From: Phycisphaera sp.
Lineage (GTDB): Bacteria; Planctomycetota; Phycisphaerae; Phycisphaerales; SM1A02
Direction: 5' to 3'
DNA length: 64,000 nt
NCBI GenBank assembly: GCA_016124975.1
Contig: WGMP01000004.1
Span: forward strand, 124,001 to 188,000
Shown: positions 27,241-35,042 of the stretch, one piece after another
Position numbering within the stretch: the first letter of the stretch is position 1
How the letters are laid out: each line of letters opens with the position of its first letter
The notes under the pieces: generated by a model
Told to the model about the DNA's origin: nothing
The model's database searches: none
What the model saw: the letters and a program-made list of their open reading frames with translations, nothing else
Translations under genes and position numbers: made by a program

Positions 27241-27364
27241 GAGCGTTCGCAACTGAAGCAGGTCCGCGGCGAAGCCGCGGACCTGCTTCTTTGCTCACTT
27301 CTTCGGAGCGTTCGCAACTGAAGCGGGTCCGCGGCTTCGCGCGGACCTGCTTCTTTGCTCACTT
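27241..27364 (+). terminator. two tandem, duplicated terminator-like hairpins after tRNA-Asp
   Basis: Two copies of a roughly 60-bp unit (27241-27300 and 27306-27364) start with GAGCGTTCGCAACTGAAGC and end with CTGCTTCTTTGCTCACTT. Hairpin 1 is a perfect 16-bp stem (27255-27270 with 27274-27289, loop GAA). Hairpin 2 is a 14-bp stem with one G-U pair (27320-27333 with 27340-27353, loop GCTTCG). Both are followed by short T runs. Confidence 0.75.
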
Positions 27365-27419
27365 TGGCGATGTCGACGCGTGCGTTGGCGTTGTGCGTGC
27401 GTCGGCGTGGGGCGCGCGT

Positions 27420-27974
27420 TTAGGTCGTGCGCCACTTGATGCTGCAGCCGATCGAGGGCTTCTGCTCGGCCAGCGGTGTGCGCTTCGCGACGACGGCCTC
27501 GAGCGCCGCGCGAAGGTCGGCGCCTGTGACCGGAATCCCGGACTTCGGCCTGCTGTCATCGATCTGTCCGCGATAGACAAGCCGATGCGAGGCGTCGTAC
27601 AGGAAGCAGTCGGGCGTGCACTGCGCATCGAAGGCCCTTGCCACGGACTGCGAGTCGTCGAAGAGATAGGGGAAGCAGTAGCCCGCATCGCACGCCTCCG
27701 CGGCCATCAGGGCCGGCGAGTCGTCGGGGTAGGAAGCGGGGTCGTTGGAGCTGATCGCGGCGACCGCGACACCGCGGGGGATCCACTCTCGCGCGATCGC
27801 GGCGACCTCTGCGCGCACATGCTTCACGAACGGGCAGTGGTTGCAGAGGAAGAGGACCAGGAGCGGCCTGCCGCGGGCGTCGTCGCGCGACATGCGGAAG
27901 CCCCTTGGGTCCGCGAGATCGAAGGCGGGGCAAGGTGTTCCAAGGGCGACCATGGCGCTTTGAAGGGGAGGCAT
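27420..27974 (-). CDS. thioredoxin-family protein of the CNHCPFVKH type
   Basis: A 184-residue cytoplasmic thioredoxin-fold protein. The redox motif is LFLCNHCPFVKH with Cys44 and Cys47, followed by VAVAAISSNDPASYPDDSP, FPYLFDDSQSVARAF, and the cis-Pro region AQCTPDCFLYD. This pattern belongs to a redoxin/AhpC-TSA-like family common in planctomycetes and cyanobacteria; the substrate is unknown. The start at 27974 (MPPLQSAMVALG) lies 7 nt after TACGAT, so it is probably leaderless; the longer upstream frame overlaps the divergent gene and was not used. The chain ends with an extra Cys (SIGCSIKW). Confidence 0.85.
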   Translation of the reverse strand: MPPLQSAMVALGTPCPAFDLADPRGFRMSRDDARGRPLLVLFLCNHCPFVKHVRAEVAAIAREWIPRGVAVAAISSNDPASYPDDSPALMAAEACDAGYCFPYLFDDSQSVARAFDAQCTPDCFLYDASHRLVYRGQIDDSRPKSGIPVTGADLRAALEAVVAKRTPLAEQKPSIGCSIKWRTT

Positions 27975-27987
27975 GGCGTGTATCGTA
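27975..27987 (-). promoter_or_regulatory. TACGAT -10 element 7 nt before the thioredoxin-like ATG
   Basis: TACGAT on the minus strand (27982-27987), 7 nt, then the ATG at 27974. Confidence 0.4.
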
Positions 27988-28106
27988 GAGCGGGGCGCGA
28001 AACGCGCGTTTCGTCGCGCAGGGCGCGCGAAGAGGTTCCGATTCGGTGGCGCCGCGATCGAGACCGACCCCAAGACCAAGCTCGAGGCCGAGACGAGGAG
28101 GTACGC

Positions 28107-28460
28107 ATGCCGAGACGGACCGGCCAGCGCGACGAGTGGGAGGACGAGGAAGGCGGCAACGAGGCTAGCGGCGGCGAGGAGTACGGAGGCGCGGATGTCG
28201 ATGACGACGACACCGACGACCCCCACGATGCGGCCGACCGCGCGCGCTTCTCGTCGGAGAAGGGCTTCTGCCCCGAGTGCGGCGCGGAGATCTACGACGC
28301 AGCGGATATCTGCCCGAAGTGCTTCTCGTGGATCGATGGCGCCACGCACAGGAAGCGCACGCGGTTCTCGACAGGCTTCCGCCAGCTTGTCGTCACGGCG
28401 CTGCTCGTGGCGCTCCTGTCAGGAATGGTCGGATGGCTGCTCTTCGTGTTCCTGCGCTGA
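28107..28460 (+). CDS. zinc-ribbon membrane protein
   Basis: A 117-residue protein of unknown role. The N-terminus is very acidic (Glu/Asp/Gly-rich, about 10-50). A zinc ribbon follows, CPEC and CPKC about ten residues apart (about 58-76), then a basic stretch and one C-terminal membrane helix (about 93-115), so the protein is tail-anchored. The ATG at 28107 has a very good GAGGAGG site 4-5 bp upstream. It is divergent from the thioredoxin-like gene and convergent with the ECF sigma factor. Confidence 0.75.
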   Translation: MPRRTGQRDEWEDEEGGNEASGGEEYGGADVDDDDTDDPHDAADRARFSSEKGFCPECGAEIYDAADICPKCFSWIDGATHRKRTRFSTGFRQLVVTALLVALLSGMVGWLLFVFLR

Positions 28461-28476
28461 CGCACCACGACGATGC

Positions 28477-29280
28477 TCACGCACCCTCGCTGCGATCCTC
28501 CGCGCGCTTGCGGCGCTCTTCCTCTCGCTCGATCTCGGGCGCGGACCGCTCGCGGGACCTGCGCGGATCCGTCGCACGCGCGTCGCCCGCATCGTCCGCC
28601 GCGAGTCGATCGCCCCGTCGGTGCGCCGCTCGCGGGGCGCGGTCGGCCGAAAGGTCGACGCGCTCCCTGCCCGCGCGGGAGGCTGAACCAGGTGCGCGCG
28701 TCACGCCGACCACATCGTCGGCAGGCGCTGGAATCGAGGCATCTATCGACCCACCGACGAGCCTCCGCAGCTTCACGATGCCTCGGTGCTTCCAGTTGTT
28801 GATCGTGGTGACCGAGACTCCGAGGGCCTCGGCCGCGTGCTGGTAGCTCTTCCCCTCGCAGACGATCAACCGCACAGCGTCCTGCTCGTCCTTCCCGAGA
28901 AGACCAAGCGCTGTCTCGAGCACATCGCGCTCGATGTTGCCGCGCCCGTGGCGCATGCCCGTCGCGGCTCGTTCCAAGGCTCCGTCCTCAGGATCCGCTC
29001 GGATCGCGTCGATGTGCGCGCGCTCCTCGAGCAGCTCCCGCAGCCGCGACGCCCTGGCGTACCGCCGCCGCAGCAGATTGTGCGCGATCTTGAGCAGGTA
29101 GCTGATGCTGATGGTCAGACGGTCGAGCTCGGGGTGCTGGAGCAGCCGCAGAAACACTTCCTGCGCGAGATCCTCGGCCACATCGGGCGTCGTCGACTTC
29201 CGCAGGAAGCCATAGACGCGCTCGTAGTAGAGATCGAAGAGCCCGAGGACCCGCTGAGCCCGCTGATGCGTCTCGGCCAT
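28477..29280 (-). CDS. ECF-type RNA polymerase sigma factor with basic C-terminal extension
   Basis: Sigma-70 family factor of 267 residues. Region 2 is FDLYYERVYGFLRKST...AEDLAQEVFLRLLQ (about 14-52) and region 4 is LGLLGKDEQDAVRLIVCEGKSYQHAAEALGVSVTTINNWKHRG (given here only as an outline: LGLLGKDEQDAV, then SYQHAAEALGVSVTT, about 125-168). ECF factors are usually about 180-200 residues; here about 95 extra residues rich in Arg, Ala, Asp and Glu follow region 4, with no domain recognised. The ATG at 29280 has GAGGAG 7 bp upstream; a TTG at 29286 is less likely. No anti-sigma gene is adjacent. It is divergent from the response regulator. Confidence 0.85.
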   Translation of the reverse strand: MAETHQRAQRVLGLFDLYYERVYGFLRKSTTPDVAEDLAQEVFLRLLQHPELDRLTISISYLLKIAHNLLRRRYARASRLRELLEERAHIDAIRADPEDGALERAATGMRHGRGNIERDVLETALGLLGKDEQDAVRLIVCEGKSYQHAAEALGVSVTTINNWKHRGIVKLRRLVGGSIDASIPAPADDVVGVTRAPGSASRAGRERVDLSADRAPRAAHRRGDRLAADDAGDARATDPRRSRERSAPEIEREEERRKRAEDRSEGA

Positions 29281-29523
29281 GCACAACTCCTCTCAAAGTC
29301 GGTGGACGCGCTGCGGGGGCGCCCATCGCATCTGGCCAGGGGCGCCTCCGAGTACCCTACGAACCCGCCCGCGGCTTCTCTCAGGGACAATTCCGTTTCC
29401 CCGCACACCGTTCGGATTCGTGGAGCAGAGCCCCGTGGTCATCTGCCTTCTCGGGCAGAGGTTGCGCGTTTCTTCCGAGCGCGTGTCTCTTCCCGATGAG
29501 CGACCGCACGGGCCTGATTGGGG

Positions 29524-29538
29524 TACACTCTCCACAGC
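29524..29538 (+). promoter_or_regulatory. TACACT -10 element 9 nt before the response regulator ATG
   Basis: TACACT (29524-29529), 9 nt, then ATG at 29539. No other signal is recognised in the 258-bp divergent gap. Confidence 0.45.
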
Positions 29539-30201
29539 ATGCGTTCCCAGCGACCCATCAGCGTTGTTGTGGCCGACGACCATGCGCTCATTCGTTCCGC
29601 GCTTGTGTCCGTTCTTGAATCCGCCGGAGACATCAAGGTCGTCGGCTCGGCGTCTCACGGCGCCGAGGCCGTCGAGCTGGCCCACGGCCTGTCCCCCGAT
29701 GTCGTCATCCTCGATGTGGGGATGCCGGGCGTCGACCCGTTCCATGCTGCGTCCCACATCCTGCAGCTGAAGCCCGAAACGGGAATCATGTTCCTTACGG
29801 CCAGCGACCACGACCGCTCGATCGAGCAGGCCCTGAAGGTCGGCGCGCTCGCCTATGTGGTGAAGAGCGACAGCCCCGAGTCGATCCCCGAGGCCGTGCG
29901 CGCGGTCGCGCGCGGGCAGCAGTACTTCTCTCCGACCGCGGCCGAGCGCGTCCGCGCATCGGGCGCTGAGATCAAGCGGCGCAGGATCGTCGGCACGCGC
30001 GGTGCGAGCCTCTCCGAGCGTGAAGTCGAGGTTCTGCGCTATGTCGGCAGGGGCTTCGCCAAGAAGCAGATCGCCGAGATGCTCGGCATCTCCGTGAAGA
30101 CCGTCGACAAGCATGTGACGAGCGTGATGGAGAAGCTCGACATCCACGATCGGGTCGAGCTGGCGCTCTACGCGGTTCGCGAGGGGCTGATCTCGGCGTG
30201 A
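29539..30201 (+). CDS. NarL/FixJ-family response regulator
   Basis: Two-domain transcription regulator of 220 residues. The receiver domain has the acidic pair ADD near 12-14, phospho-acceptor Asp59 in DVVILDVGMPG, and Lys109 in AYVVKSDSP. The LuxR-type helix-turn-helix at about 150-215 reads LSEREVEVLRYVGRGFAKKQ and EMLGISVKTVDKHVTSVMEK. No histidine kinase is encoded nearby, so the partner is elsewhere. The ATG at 29539 fits a -10 element 9 nt upstream. The next gene starts within its stop codon. Confidence 0.92.
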   Translation: MRSQRPISVVVADDHALIRSALVSVLESAGDIKVVGSASHGAEAVELAHGLSPDVVILDVGMPGVDPFHAASHILQLKPETGIMFLTASDHDRSIEQALKVGALAYVVKSDSPESIPEAVRAVARGQQYFSPTAAERVRASGAEIKRRRIVGTRGASLSEREVEVLRYVGRGFAKKQIAEMLGISVKTVDKHVTSVMEKLDIHDRVELALYAVREGLISA

Positions 30202-31040
30202 CGCGCCACGCGCGACAAGGCGGATCTCCTGCGCGCGAGCCGCTGCCAGTGCTCTGGAAGACCGAGCGCGAGGCGGCGGTCGACAAGCCCGCAGGGCTCT
30301 CGAGCGAGCGTCCGCAGAGGGAGTCGGGGGGCGACGGCGTCTCGCTCGACTCTGCCATCGTCCGTGCGCGTGAGCTCTTCGGCTGGCCTGATGCGCAGCT
30401 GCCGCATCGCCTCGATCGCCCGACGAGAGGCGTCCTGATGATCGCGGCCGACGCCGCACAGGTCGCCGAACACGCCCGCGAGCAGCGCGAGGGACTCTGG
30501 ACCAAGTGGTACATCGCCCGCATCCATGGGCATGGCGCCGCGCGTGTGCGTGCGGAGACGCTTGTCGGACGCCATGTCGCGTTCCTTCGCCGCGAAGGGC
30601 GGCGTGCGCGCGTGGTGCGGAGCGGCGGCGACCGCGCGGAGCTCGAGGTGCTTGCCGTCACCGCCGCCACCGACGCGCGTTCCGAGTCGCATGCGCTGAT
30701 CCGCCTCGACACGGGCCGGTTCCACCAGATCAGGGTGATGCTGGCATCCCTCGGGTTTCCACTCGTGGGAGATGTGGAGTACGGGGGAGATGTGGAGTAC
30801 GGGGGAGATGTGGAGTACGGGGGAGATACGGAGTACGGGGGCGATGCGGAGAATGGCCGCGGCGCCGCCTCGCGCTTCCAGCTCGTGGCGGCCGCGCTTG
30901 CGATCGAGCGGGGCGATGCGTCGCGCGTGATCGAGGCGCCGATTCGGTCGTCGGACGGTGTGTCGGCGCCACTCGTCGCGGCGCTCGCCGCAGCGCTCAG
31001 CGCGTGGCGAGCGCGGGCAGGTTCTCGCGAGGCGCGCTGA
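30198..31040 (+). CDS. RluA-family pseudouridine synthase with tandem GDxxYG repeat
   Basis: RNA pseudouridine synthase of 280 residues. The catalytic motif PHRLDRPTRGVLMIA carries the nucleophilic Asp. Later motifs are LWTKWYIARIHG, ALIRLDTGRFHQIRVML and GFPLVGDVEYG. The family has one GDxxYG after the RFHQIRV helix; here it is repeated five times in tandem (about residues 191-220) before the usual C-terminus with ASRFQLVAAALA. Whether it modifies 23S rRNA or tRNA cannot be said. A GTG start overlaps the response-regulator stop by 4 bp, so the two are co-translated. Its end overlaps the convergent lipoprotein gene by 44 bp. Confidence 0.88.
   Translation: MTRHARQGGSPAREPLPVLWKTEREAAVDKPAGLSSERPQRESGGDGVSLDSAIVRARELFGWPDAQLPHRLDRPTRGVLMIAADAAQVAEHAREQREGLWTKWYIARIHGHGAARVRAETLVGRHVAFLRREGRRARVVRSGGDRAELEVLAVTAATDARSESHALIRLDTGRFHQIRVMLASLGFPLVGDVEYGGDVEYGGDVEYGGDTEYGGDAENGRGAASRFQLVAAALAIERGDASRVIEAPIRSSDGVSAPLVAALAAALSAWRARAGSREAR
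30768..30857 (+). repeat. 18-bp in-frame tandem repeat, five copies, in the pseudouridine synthase
   Basis: Five 18-bp units encode GDVEYG three times, then GDTEYG and GDAENG. The first three DNA copies are nearly identical (GGAGATGTGGAGTACGGG), which suggests recent expansion. Confidence 0.92.
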
Positions 31041-31683
31041 CCCACATCGATCGGCCGAAGGCGTTGGTCGCGAACTGGGAGAGTGCGCGGCGCCAGCGCG
31101 ATGCCTCTTCAGGGCGCAGCGATGCGGTGAGCGTGGCCTCGAGACCGACAGGGCTCAAGAGGTCGACGAAGCCGTCGGTCTTCTCGAGAAGCGTGAGGGT
31201 TCCGCCTTCGATCTCGAGCGTGACGCTCTCGTCGCCCGGCTCGCCGTCCACCCGTGCGAACGCAGCGCCGCCATAGAGGCCCGATTCGCCGTTCGAGACG
31301 ATGAGAACGCGCGTGACGAGGTTCGTCGCCGTCGGATCGAGCGGCGTACGCCCGGGGAGCGGCAGCCAGATCAACTGGGCATGGAGGAAGACCCCATCCA
31401 CGAGCGGCGTTCCTGCGTCATGGGCAAGAAGCGCAGACAGCGGCACGTCGCTGAACCAGAAGCTGTGCTCCGCCTCGCGCGACGCATAGCTGCCCTCGAC
31501 GAAACCACGCTCGAAGGCGAGCCGCTTCGGCCCAAGCGACACGAGCTCGGCCTCGCCGACCGTCTCGTGGGAGGCGCAGCCGCTCGAGAGCGCGAGCAGG
31601 GCTGCAGACGACAGTGCGCCGAGTGCGCGTGACCATGGCCGAGGGTGATTCATGCGAGGTCCCTTCATCCGAGCTCCGTTCAT
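30997..31683 (-). CDS. lipoprotein of unknown function
   Basis: A 228-residue probable lipoprotein. The signal region ends in LALSSGC with Cys36 (counted from the first ATG). The mature part is mostly beta-strand in character (for example SVTLEIEGGTLTLLEKTDG) with no recognised family. Three in-frame ATGs exist at 31683, 31668 and 31653. The first overlaps the upstream amidohydrolase stop as ATGA, which favours it; the third gives the most compact signal peptide. The 3' end overlaps the pseudouridine synthase by 44 bp, tail to tail. Confidence 0.7.
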   Translation of the reverse strand: MNGARMKGPRMNHPRPWSRALGALSSAALLALSSGCASHETVGEAELVSLGPKRLAFERGFVEGSYASREAEHSFWFSDVPLSALLAHDAGTPLVDGVFLHAQLIWLPLPGRTPLDPTATNLVTRVLIVSNGESGLYGGAAFARVDGEPGDESVTLEIEGGTLTLLEKTDGFVDLLSPVGLEATLTASLRPEEASRWRRALSQFATNAFGRSMWVSAPRENLPALATR

Positions 31684-32603
31684 CCTGCGTCTCCAGAAAG
31701 GCGCAGAGGTCCATCCGAGGCGAGGGAGCGCGGCGCGGCGCGGTCCCGCGGCGCAGGGTGCGCGCCGAGCCCGAGCAGGGAAATCGAGTCACGCTCCACG
31801 ATCTCGCGCAGCAACGAGCGCGCAATCCGCGGCAGCGACGACTGCTGAAGCAGCGAGTTGACCCCGTAGATCGACTCGATGGCGCGTGCGGGCGTGTCGA
31901 ACGGGAAGCCCGAGGCGAACAGAATGCGCGAGTCGACGCCCATGTCGCGCGCCATCTGCAGCCCATGCAGAAGCTCCCACGGTCGCGCGGCGATGCCGCC
32001 CGTATGCGTGTAGACGCGATCGTGCTTCGCGAGAAGCGCGAGCGTCTCCTGCGCGAACGGCGCACCGAAGCCCCCGATCACAAGCGAGAGCCGCGGGAAC
32101 GCGCGCGCAACCTCGTCGAGCAGGTACGGCCGCCCGAACTCGAGTCGCGCGGAGGCGGGCTGCGGCCCGCTCCATCCAAGCAGCACGGGAAGCTGGTTCG
32201 CCTCGGCCCTGTCGAAGACGCGCATGGCGCGCGTGTCGCTTGGGTTGAAGCCTTGCGTGGCGGGGTCCATCCAGATCGCGGACACGCCGTCCCTTCGCGC
32301 CGACTCGACTTCGGCGGCGGCGCCCGAACGAAGGGGATCAACCGCGCGGGCGAGGAAGACGCGGCCCTCCGATCGCTCGACGATGGGCCGCAGCGCCTCT
32401 TCTGCGACCGCGCCACGCAGCAGTTCACTGCGGAACCCGACCACGATCGAGGCGTCCACAGCGCGCGTGGCGGCGCCGTGCGCCTCCACGGTCGCATCGG
32501 GCTGCACCCAGCGCGCCGAGGCCAGCCTGCGCACGGAGACTGCGATCTCCTCGCCAAGCTCCTCGAGCCGCGTCCAGATCCTCGTGTCGACATCCACGAT
32601 CAT
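31680..32603 (-). CDS. amidohydrolase-2-like TIM-barrel protein
   Basis: A 307-residue protein of the metal-dependent hydrolase fold. It begins MIVDVDTRIW where the family usually has a DxHxH metal site; here the second position is Thr-Arg, so the first metal ligands seem to be missing. Other segments fit: SAIWMDPATQGFNPSDTRAM, LPVLLGWSGPQPAS, LSLVIGGFGAPFAQETLALL, and RILFASGFPFDTPARAIESI near the C-terminus, where the final Asp of the family lies. Activity is therefore uncertain. TACAGT lies 8 nt before the ATG, so it may be leaderless. It is divergent from menG/ubiE and overlaps the lipoprotein gene by 4 bp. Confidence 0.72.
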   Translation of the reverse strand: MIVDVDTRIWTRLEELGEEIAVSVRRLASARWVQPDATVEAHGAATRAVDASIVVGFRSELLRGAVAEEALRPIVERSEGRVFLARAVDPLRSGAAAEVESARRDGVSAIWMDPATQGFNPSDTRAMRVFDRAEANQLPVLLGWSGPQPASARLEFGRPYLLDEVARAFPRLSLVIGGFGAPFAQETLALLAKHDRVYTHTGGIAARPWELLHGLQMARDMGVDSRILFASGFPFDTPARAIESIYGVNSLLQQSSLPRIARSLLREIVERDSISLLGLGAHPAPRDRAAPRSLASDGPLRLSGDAG

Positions 32604-32617
32604 CGAGGCGCACTGTA
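32604..32617 (-). promoter_or_regulatory. TACAGT -10 element 8 nt before the amidohydrolase ATG
   Basis: TACAGT on the minus strand (32612-32617), 8 nt, then the ATG at 32603. Confidence 0.4.
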
Positions 32618-32649
32618 CCCGCCCCGCCGAGCCGCGTGCGCGAAGCACC

Positions 32650-32662
32650 TATACTCGCCCCC
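32650..32662 (+). promoter_or_regulatory. TATACT -10 element 7 nt before the menG/ubiE ATG
   Basis: TATACT (32650-32655), 7 nt, then ATG at 32663. It lies back to back with the amidohydrolase -10 element, about 33 bp apart. Confidence 0.5.
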
Positions 32663-33427
32663 ATGTCGACGCCCGTGTGGCAACCAGAGGAGCTCCGCAC
32701 CGACCCGCATGGGCGCTCGGACAAGCCGGCCAAGGTGCAGGCGATGTTCGCGTCGATCGCGGGCACCTACGACCTGAACAACAGGCTGCATTCCTTCGGA
32801 CTCGACCAGTCGTGGCGGCGCACCGCCGTGCGGATGGCCGAGGTTCAGCCGGGTGACGCCGTGGTCGATGTCGCCTGCGGGACGGGTGATCTCACGGAAC
32901 TCTTCGCGGCATCAGGCGCGGGCAGCGTGCGCGGAATCGACTTCACGCCGCCGATGCTCGACATCGCACGGCAGAAGTGGATGCGCCACGGGGCGCCGCG
33001 CGAGGCGCGTGGCGCCGTGACGCCGACCTACGAGCAGGGCGACGCGACGGCGCTGACCTTGGCCGATGCATCGGCTGATGTCCTCTCGATCGCGTTCGGT
33101 CTGCGCAACGTGGGCGAGCCGAAGACGGCGCTGCGCGAGTTCCGCAGGGTGCTGAAGGCGGGAGGACGACTCGTCGTGCTGGAGTTCGACGAGCCGCGCA
33201 ACCCGCTCATCCGCGCGATGAATCGGCTCTACACGCACCACATCATGCCTTGGACGGCTTCGCTGATCGCGCGCGATTCTTCGGGTGCGTATCGCTATCT
33301 GCCGCGGTCGGTCGAGACCTTCCTCGACCGCGACGCCCTGCGCGCGGCGCTCCTCGAGGCGGGGTTCACGCAGATTCAGCAGAAGCCGCTCACCTTCGGG
33401 ACCTGCGTCGTGACCGTGGCGCGCTGA
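32663..33427 (+). CDS. ubiE: demethylmenaquinone/ubiquinone methyltransferase
   Basis: Class I SAM methyltransferase of the UbiE/MenG family, 254 residues, for the C-methylation step of quinone synthesis. Family motifs: VQAMFASIAGTYDLNNRLHS at the N-terminus, SAM motif VVDVACGTGDLTELF, GIDFTPPMLDIARQKW, SIAFGLRNVGEPKTALREF, and LEFDEPRNPLIRAMNRLY. The C-terminus keeps the TFLDRDALRAALLEAGF segment and ends in FGTCVVTVAR. The start at 32663 is set by the -10 element directly upstream. Menaquinone is the likely quinone in a planctomycete; the window has no other men genes. Confidence 0.93.
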   Translation: MSTPVWQPEELRTDPHGRSDKPAKVQAMFASIAGTYDLNNRLHSFGLDQSWRRTAVRMAEVQPGDAVVDVACGTGDLTELFAASGAGSVRGIDFTPPMLDIARQKWMRHGAPREARGAVTPTYEQGDATALTLADASADVLSIAFGLRNVGEPKTALREFRRVLKAGGRLVVLEFDEPRNPLIRAMNRLYTHHIMPWTASLIARDSSGAYRYLPRSVETFLDRDALRAALLEAGFTQIQQKPLTFGTCVVTVAR

Positions 33428-33604
33428 ACGCCGAAAGGGCGGGCCGCCCGGGGGCTTGTCCCGTCGTCGCACGACATGCGCGGGGTCTCGGCATACCGCC
33501 CCCGTCCCGCATCCGCGCTGCGCCTGGTCGGAGGATCCGGCCATGACCTCGAATCGACGCGTGGGCCGGGAGCGGCCGCGTGTCCCTGCTTCGGGAGCAG
33601 AGTC

Positions 33605-34372
33605 ATGGCTGACATGTGGAGCGATGCGCGCCAGTGCGACAACCGAGTTGAACAGGGTCGAGATGGAAATCCGCCGCTCGAGCGCTTCGTTCGCGCGCTG
33701 ATTGATGGCGACAGAGCGGCATGCAGGAACATCGTGGCGAGGGAGTTGGCGTCTGGCCGCTCGGCACGGGAACTGCTCGAGGATCTCGCATGGCCCGCGT
33801 GCACGCTCCTCGACGGGCTCCTGCGGCGTGACGCGATCGGCGGGGTCGCGGCGCACACCGCCACGCTTCTCCTTGGTCAGATGGTCGAGCGAATCGGCGC
33901 GCGGCTCGAGCGCGTGCGACGGCAGGGGCCCGCGCGGTCTGCCGTGGCCGCGCCCAGGCGCGTCCTCGTCTTCAGCGGGCCAGCGCCTCTCGAGGAGCTG
34001 GCCGCGAACCTCTTCGTTCTGATCGCCGAGTCGGAGGGGTTCGTTCCGCACTTCCTCGGCGGCGGGGTCGAGTCCGACGAGCTGTTCGCCGAGATCGGGC
34101 GGCAGCGGCCAGCGGCGGTGGTCGGTTATGCGGTCGCGGCGGCGGATGGCCCTCGGATTCGTCGGTTGCTCCGCGGAATCGCCGAGCAGGACCCCGTTCG
34201 GGGGCTGCGGGTCGGGGGTGGCGGCGGTCTCTTCAATCGTGTTCCTGGGCTTGCGGAGGAGCTCGGACTTCACTTTGGCGGGGAGAGCCCGTTCGACCTG
34301 CTGGACGCGCTGTCGGCGGATCTCGCGGACGCGGACACAGCGCACGCCAAGGGGCGGGGTCGGGCCGCGTAG
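33605..34372 (+). CDS. B12-binding-fold regulator-like protein
   Basis: A 255-residue protein with the layout of cobalamin-binding regulators. A helical cap region (about 25-100, DGDRAACRNIVARELASGRS, TLLLGQMVERIGARL) is followed by a Rossmann-like domain (about 115-230, RRVLVFSGPAPLEELAANLF, FVPHFLGGGVESDELFAEI, AAVVGYAVAAADG). The DxHxxG histidine that binds cobalt from below is not seen where expected (SGPAPLEE), so B12 may not be bound in the usual way, if at all. The start at 33605 (MADMWSDARQ) is the best ATG, with GGGAGC upstream. It lies just before an ECF sigma factor, on the same strand. The 177 bp upstream show no signal. Confidence 0.65.
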   Translation: MADMWSDARQCDNRVEQGRDGNPPLERFVRALIDGDRAACRNIVARELASGRSARELLEDLAWPACTLLDGLLRRDAIGGVAAHTATLLLGQMVERIGARLERVRRQGPARSAVAAPRRVLVFSGPAPLEELAANLFVLIAESEGFVPHFLGGGVESDELFAEIGRQRPAAVVGYAVAAADGPRIRRLLRGIAEQDPVRGLRVGGGGGLFNRVPGLAEELGLHFGGESPFDLLDALSADLADADTAHAKGRGRAA

Positions 34373-34415
34373 CCGCAAATGGCGCAAAATCGGCAACGGC
34401 GGGGCGGAGGGGGCG

Positions 34416-34421
34416 TACACT
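34416..34421 (+). promoter_or_regulatory. candidate -10 (TACACT) for the ECF sigma factor
   Basis: TACACT, 39 nt before the ATG at 34461. No clear -35. Confidence 0.35.
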
Positions 34422-34460
34422 CAAGGCCTCTTCGTCTGCCATCGCCCCGCGGGTCTCGCC

Positions 34461-35042
34461 ATGCTCGACCAACGAACGGAACGCCTCACCATCCAGCGCG
34501 CCCGCCAAGGGGACCGCGAGGCGATTACCGCGCTGATCCAGGCCTACCAGCGGCCGCTCGAGGCGTTCCTCTTCAGGCTCTGCGGCAAGCCTGAGCTGGC
34601 TGAAGACCTTGCGCAAGAGGCGTTCGTGCGCGTCATCCGCTCGCTCGACCGATTCGACGACCAGTACCGCTTCTCCACATGGCTCTTCACGATCGGGAAG
34701 CGCCTGCTTGTGAACGCGCAGCAGAAGATGCGGCCAGCCTCGGACAGCGAGACGGTCGAGTATCGCGCGGACGACACGCGGACGCCGCTCCTCGCCGTCG
34801 AAAGCGCAGAGCGCGATCAGCGCATCGGGACGCTTGTCCAGATCGCGATCGACTCGCTCGTTTCGCCGCAGCGTGAGATCGTGCTGCTGTTCCACCAGCA
34901 GGGCTGGCCTGTGCAGCGCATCGCCACCGAGCTCGGCATGCCAGAAGGCACCGTGAAGAGCCACCTCTTCCGCGCGCGGCGCCGCATGCTGTTCGCGATC
35001 GAGCAGAGCGGCGTGTCGAACCCAGAAGAGGTGCTCCGATGA
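34461..35042 (+). CDS. ECF-type RNA polymerase sigma factor
   Basis: Sigma factor of 193 residues, normal ECF length. Region 2 spans about 18-85: ALIQAYQRPLEAFLFRLCG, LAEDLAQEAFVRVIRSLDRF, YRFSTWLFTIGKRLLVNA. Region 4 spans about 128-180: LVSPQREIVLLFHQQGWPVQ, RIATELGMPEGTVKSHLFRA. The ATG at 34461 is the first sensible start. Its stop overlaps the start of the next gene (ATGA), which encodes a small single-helix membrane protein in the position of an anti-sigma factor. Confidence 0.92.
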   Translation: MLDQRTERLTIQRARQGDREAITALIQAYQRPLEAFLFRLCGKPELAEDLAQEAFVRVIRSLDRFDDQYRFSTWLFTIGKRLLVNAQQKMRPASDSETVEYRADDTRTPLLAVESAERDQRIGTLVQIAIDSLVSPQREIVLLFHQQGWPVQRIATELGMPEGTVKSHLFRARRRMLFAIEQSGVSNPEEVLR

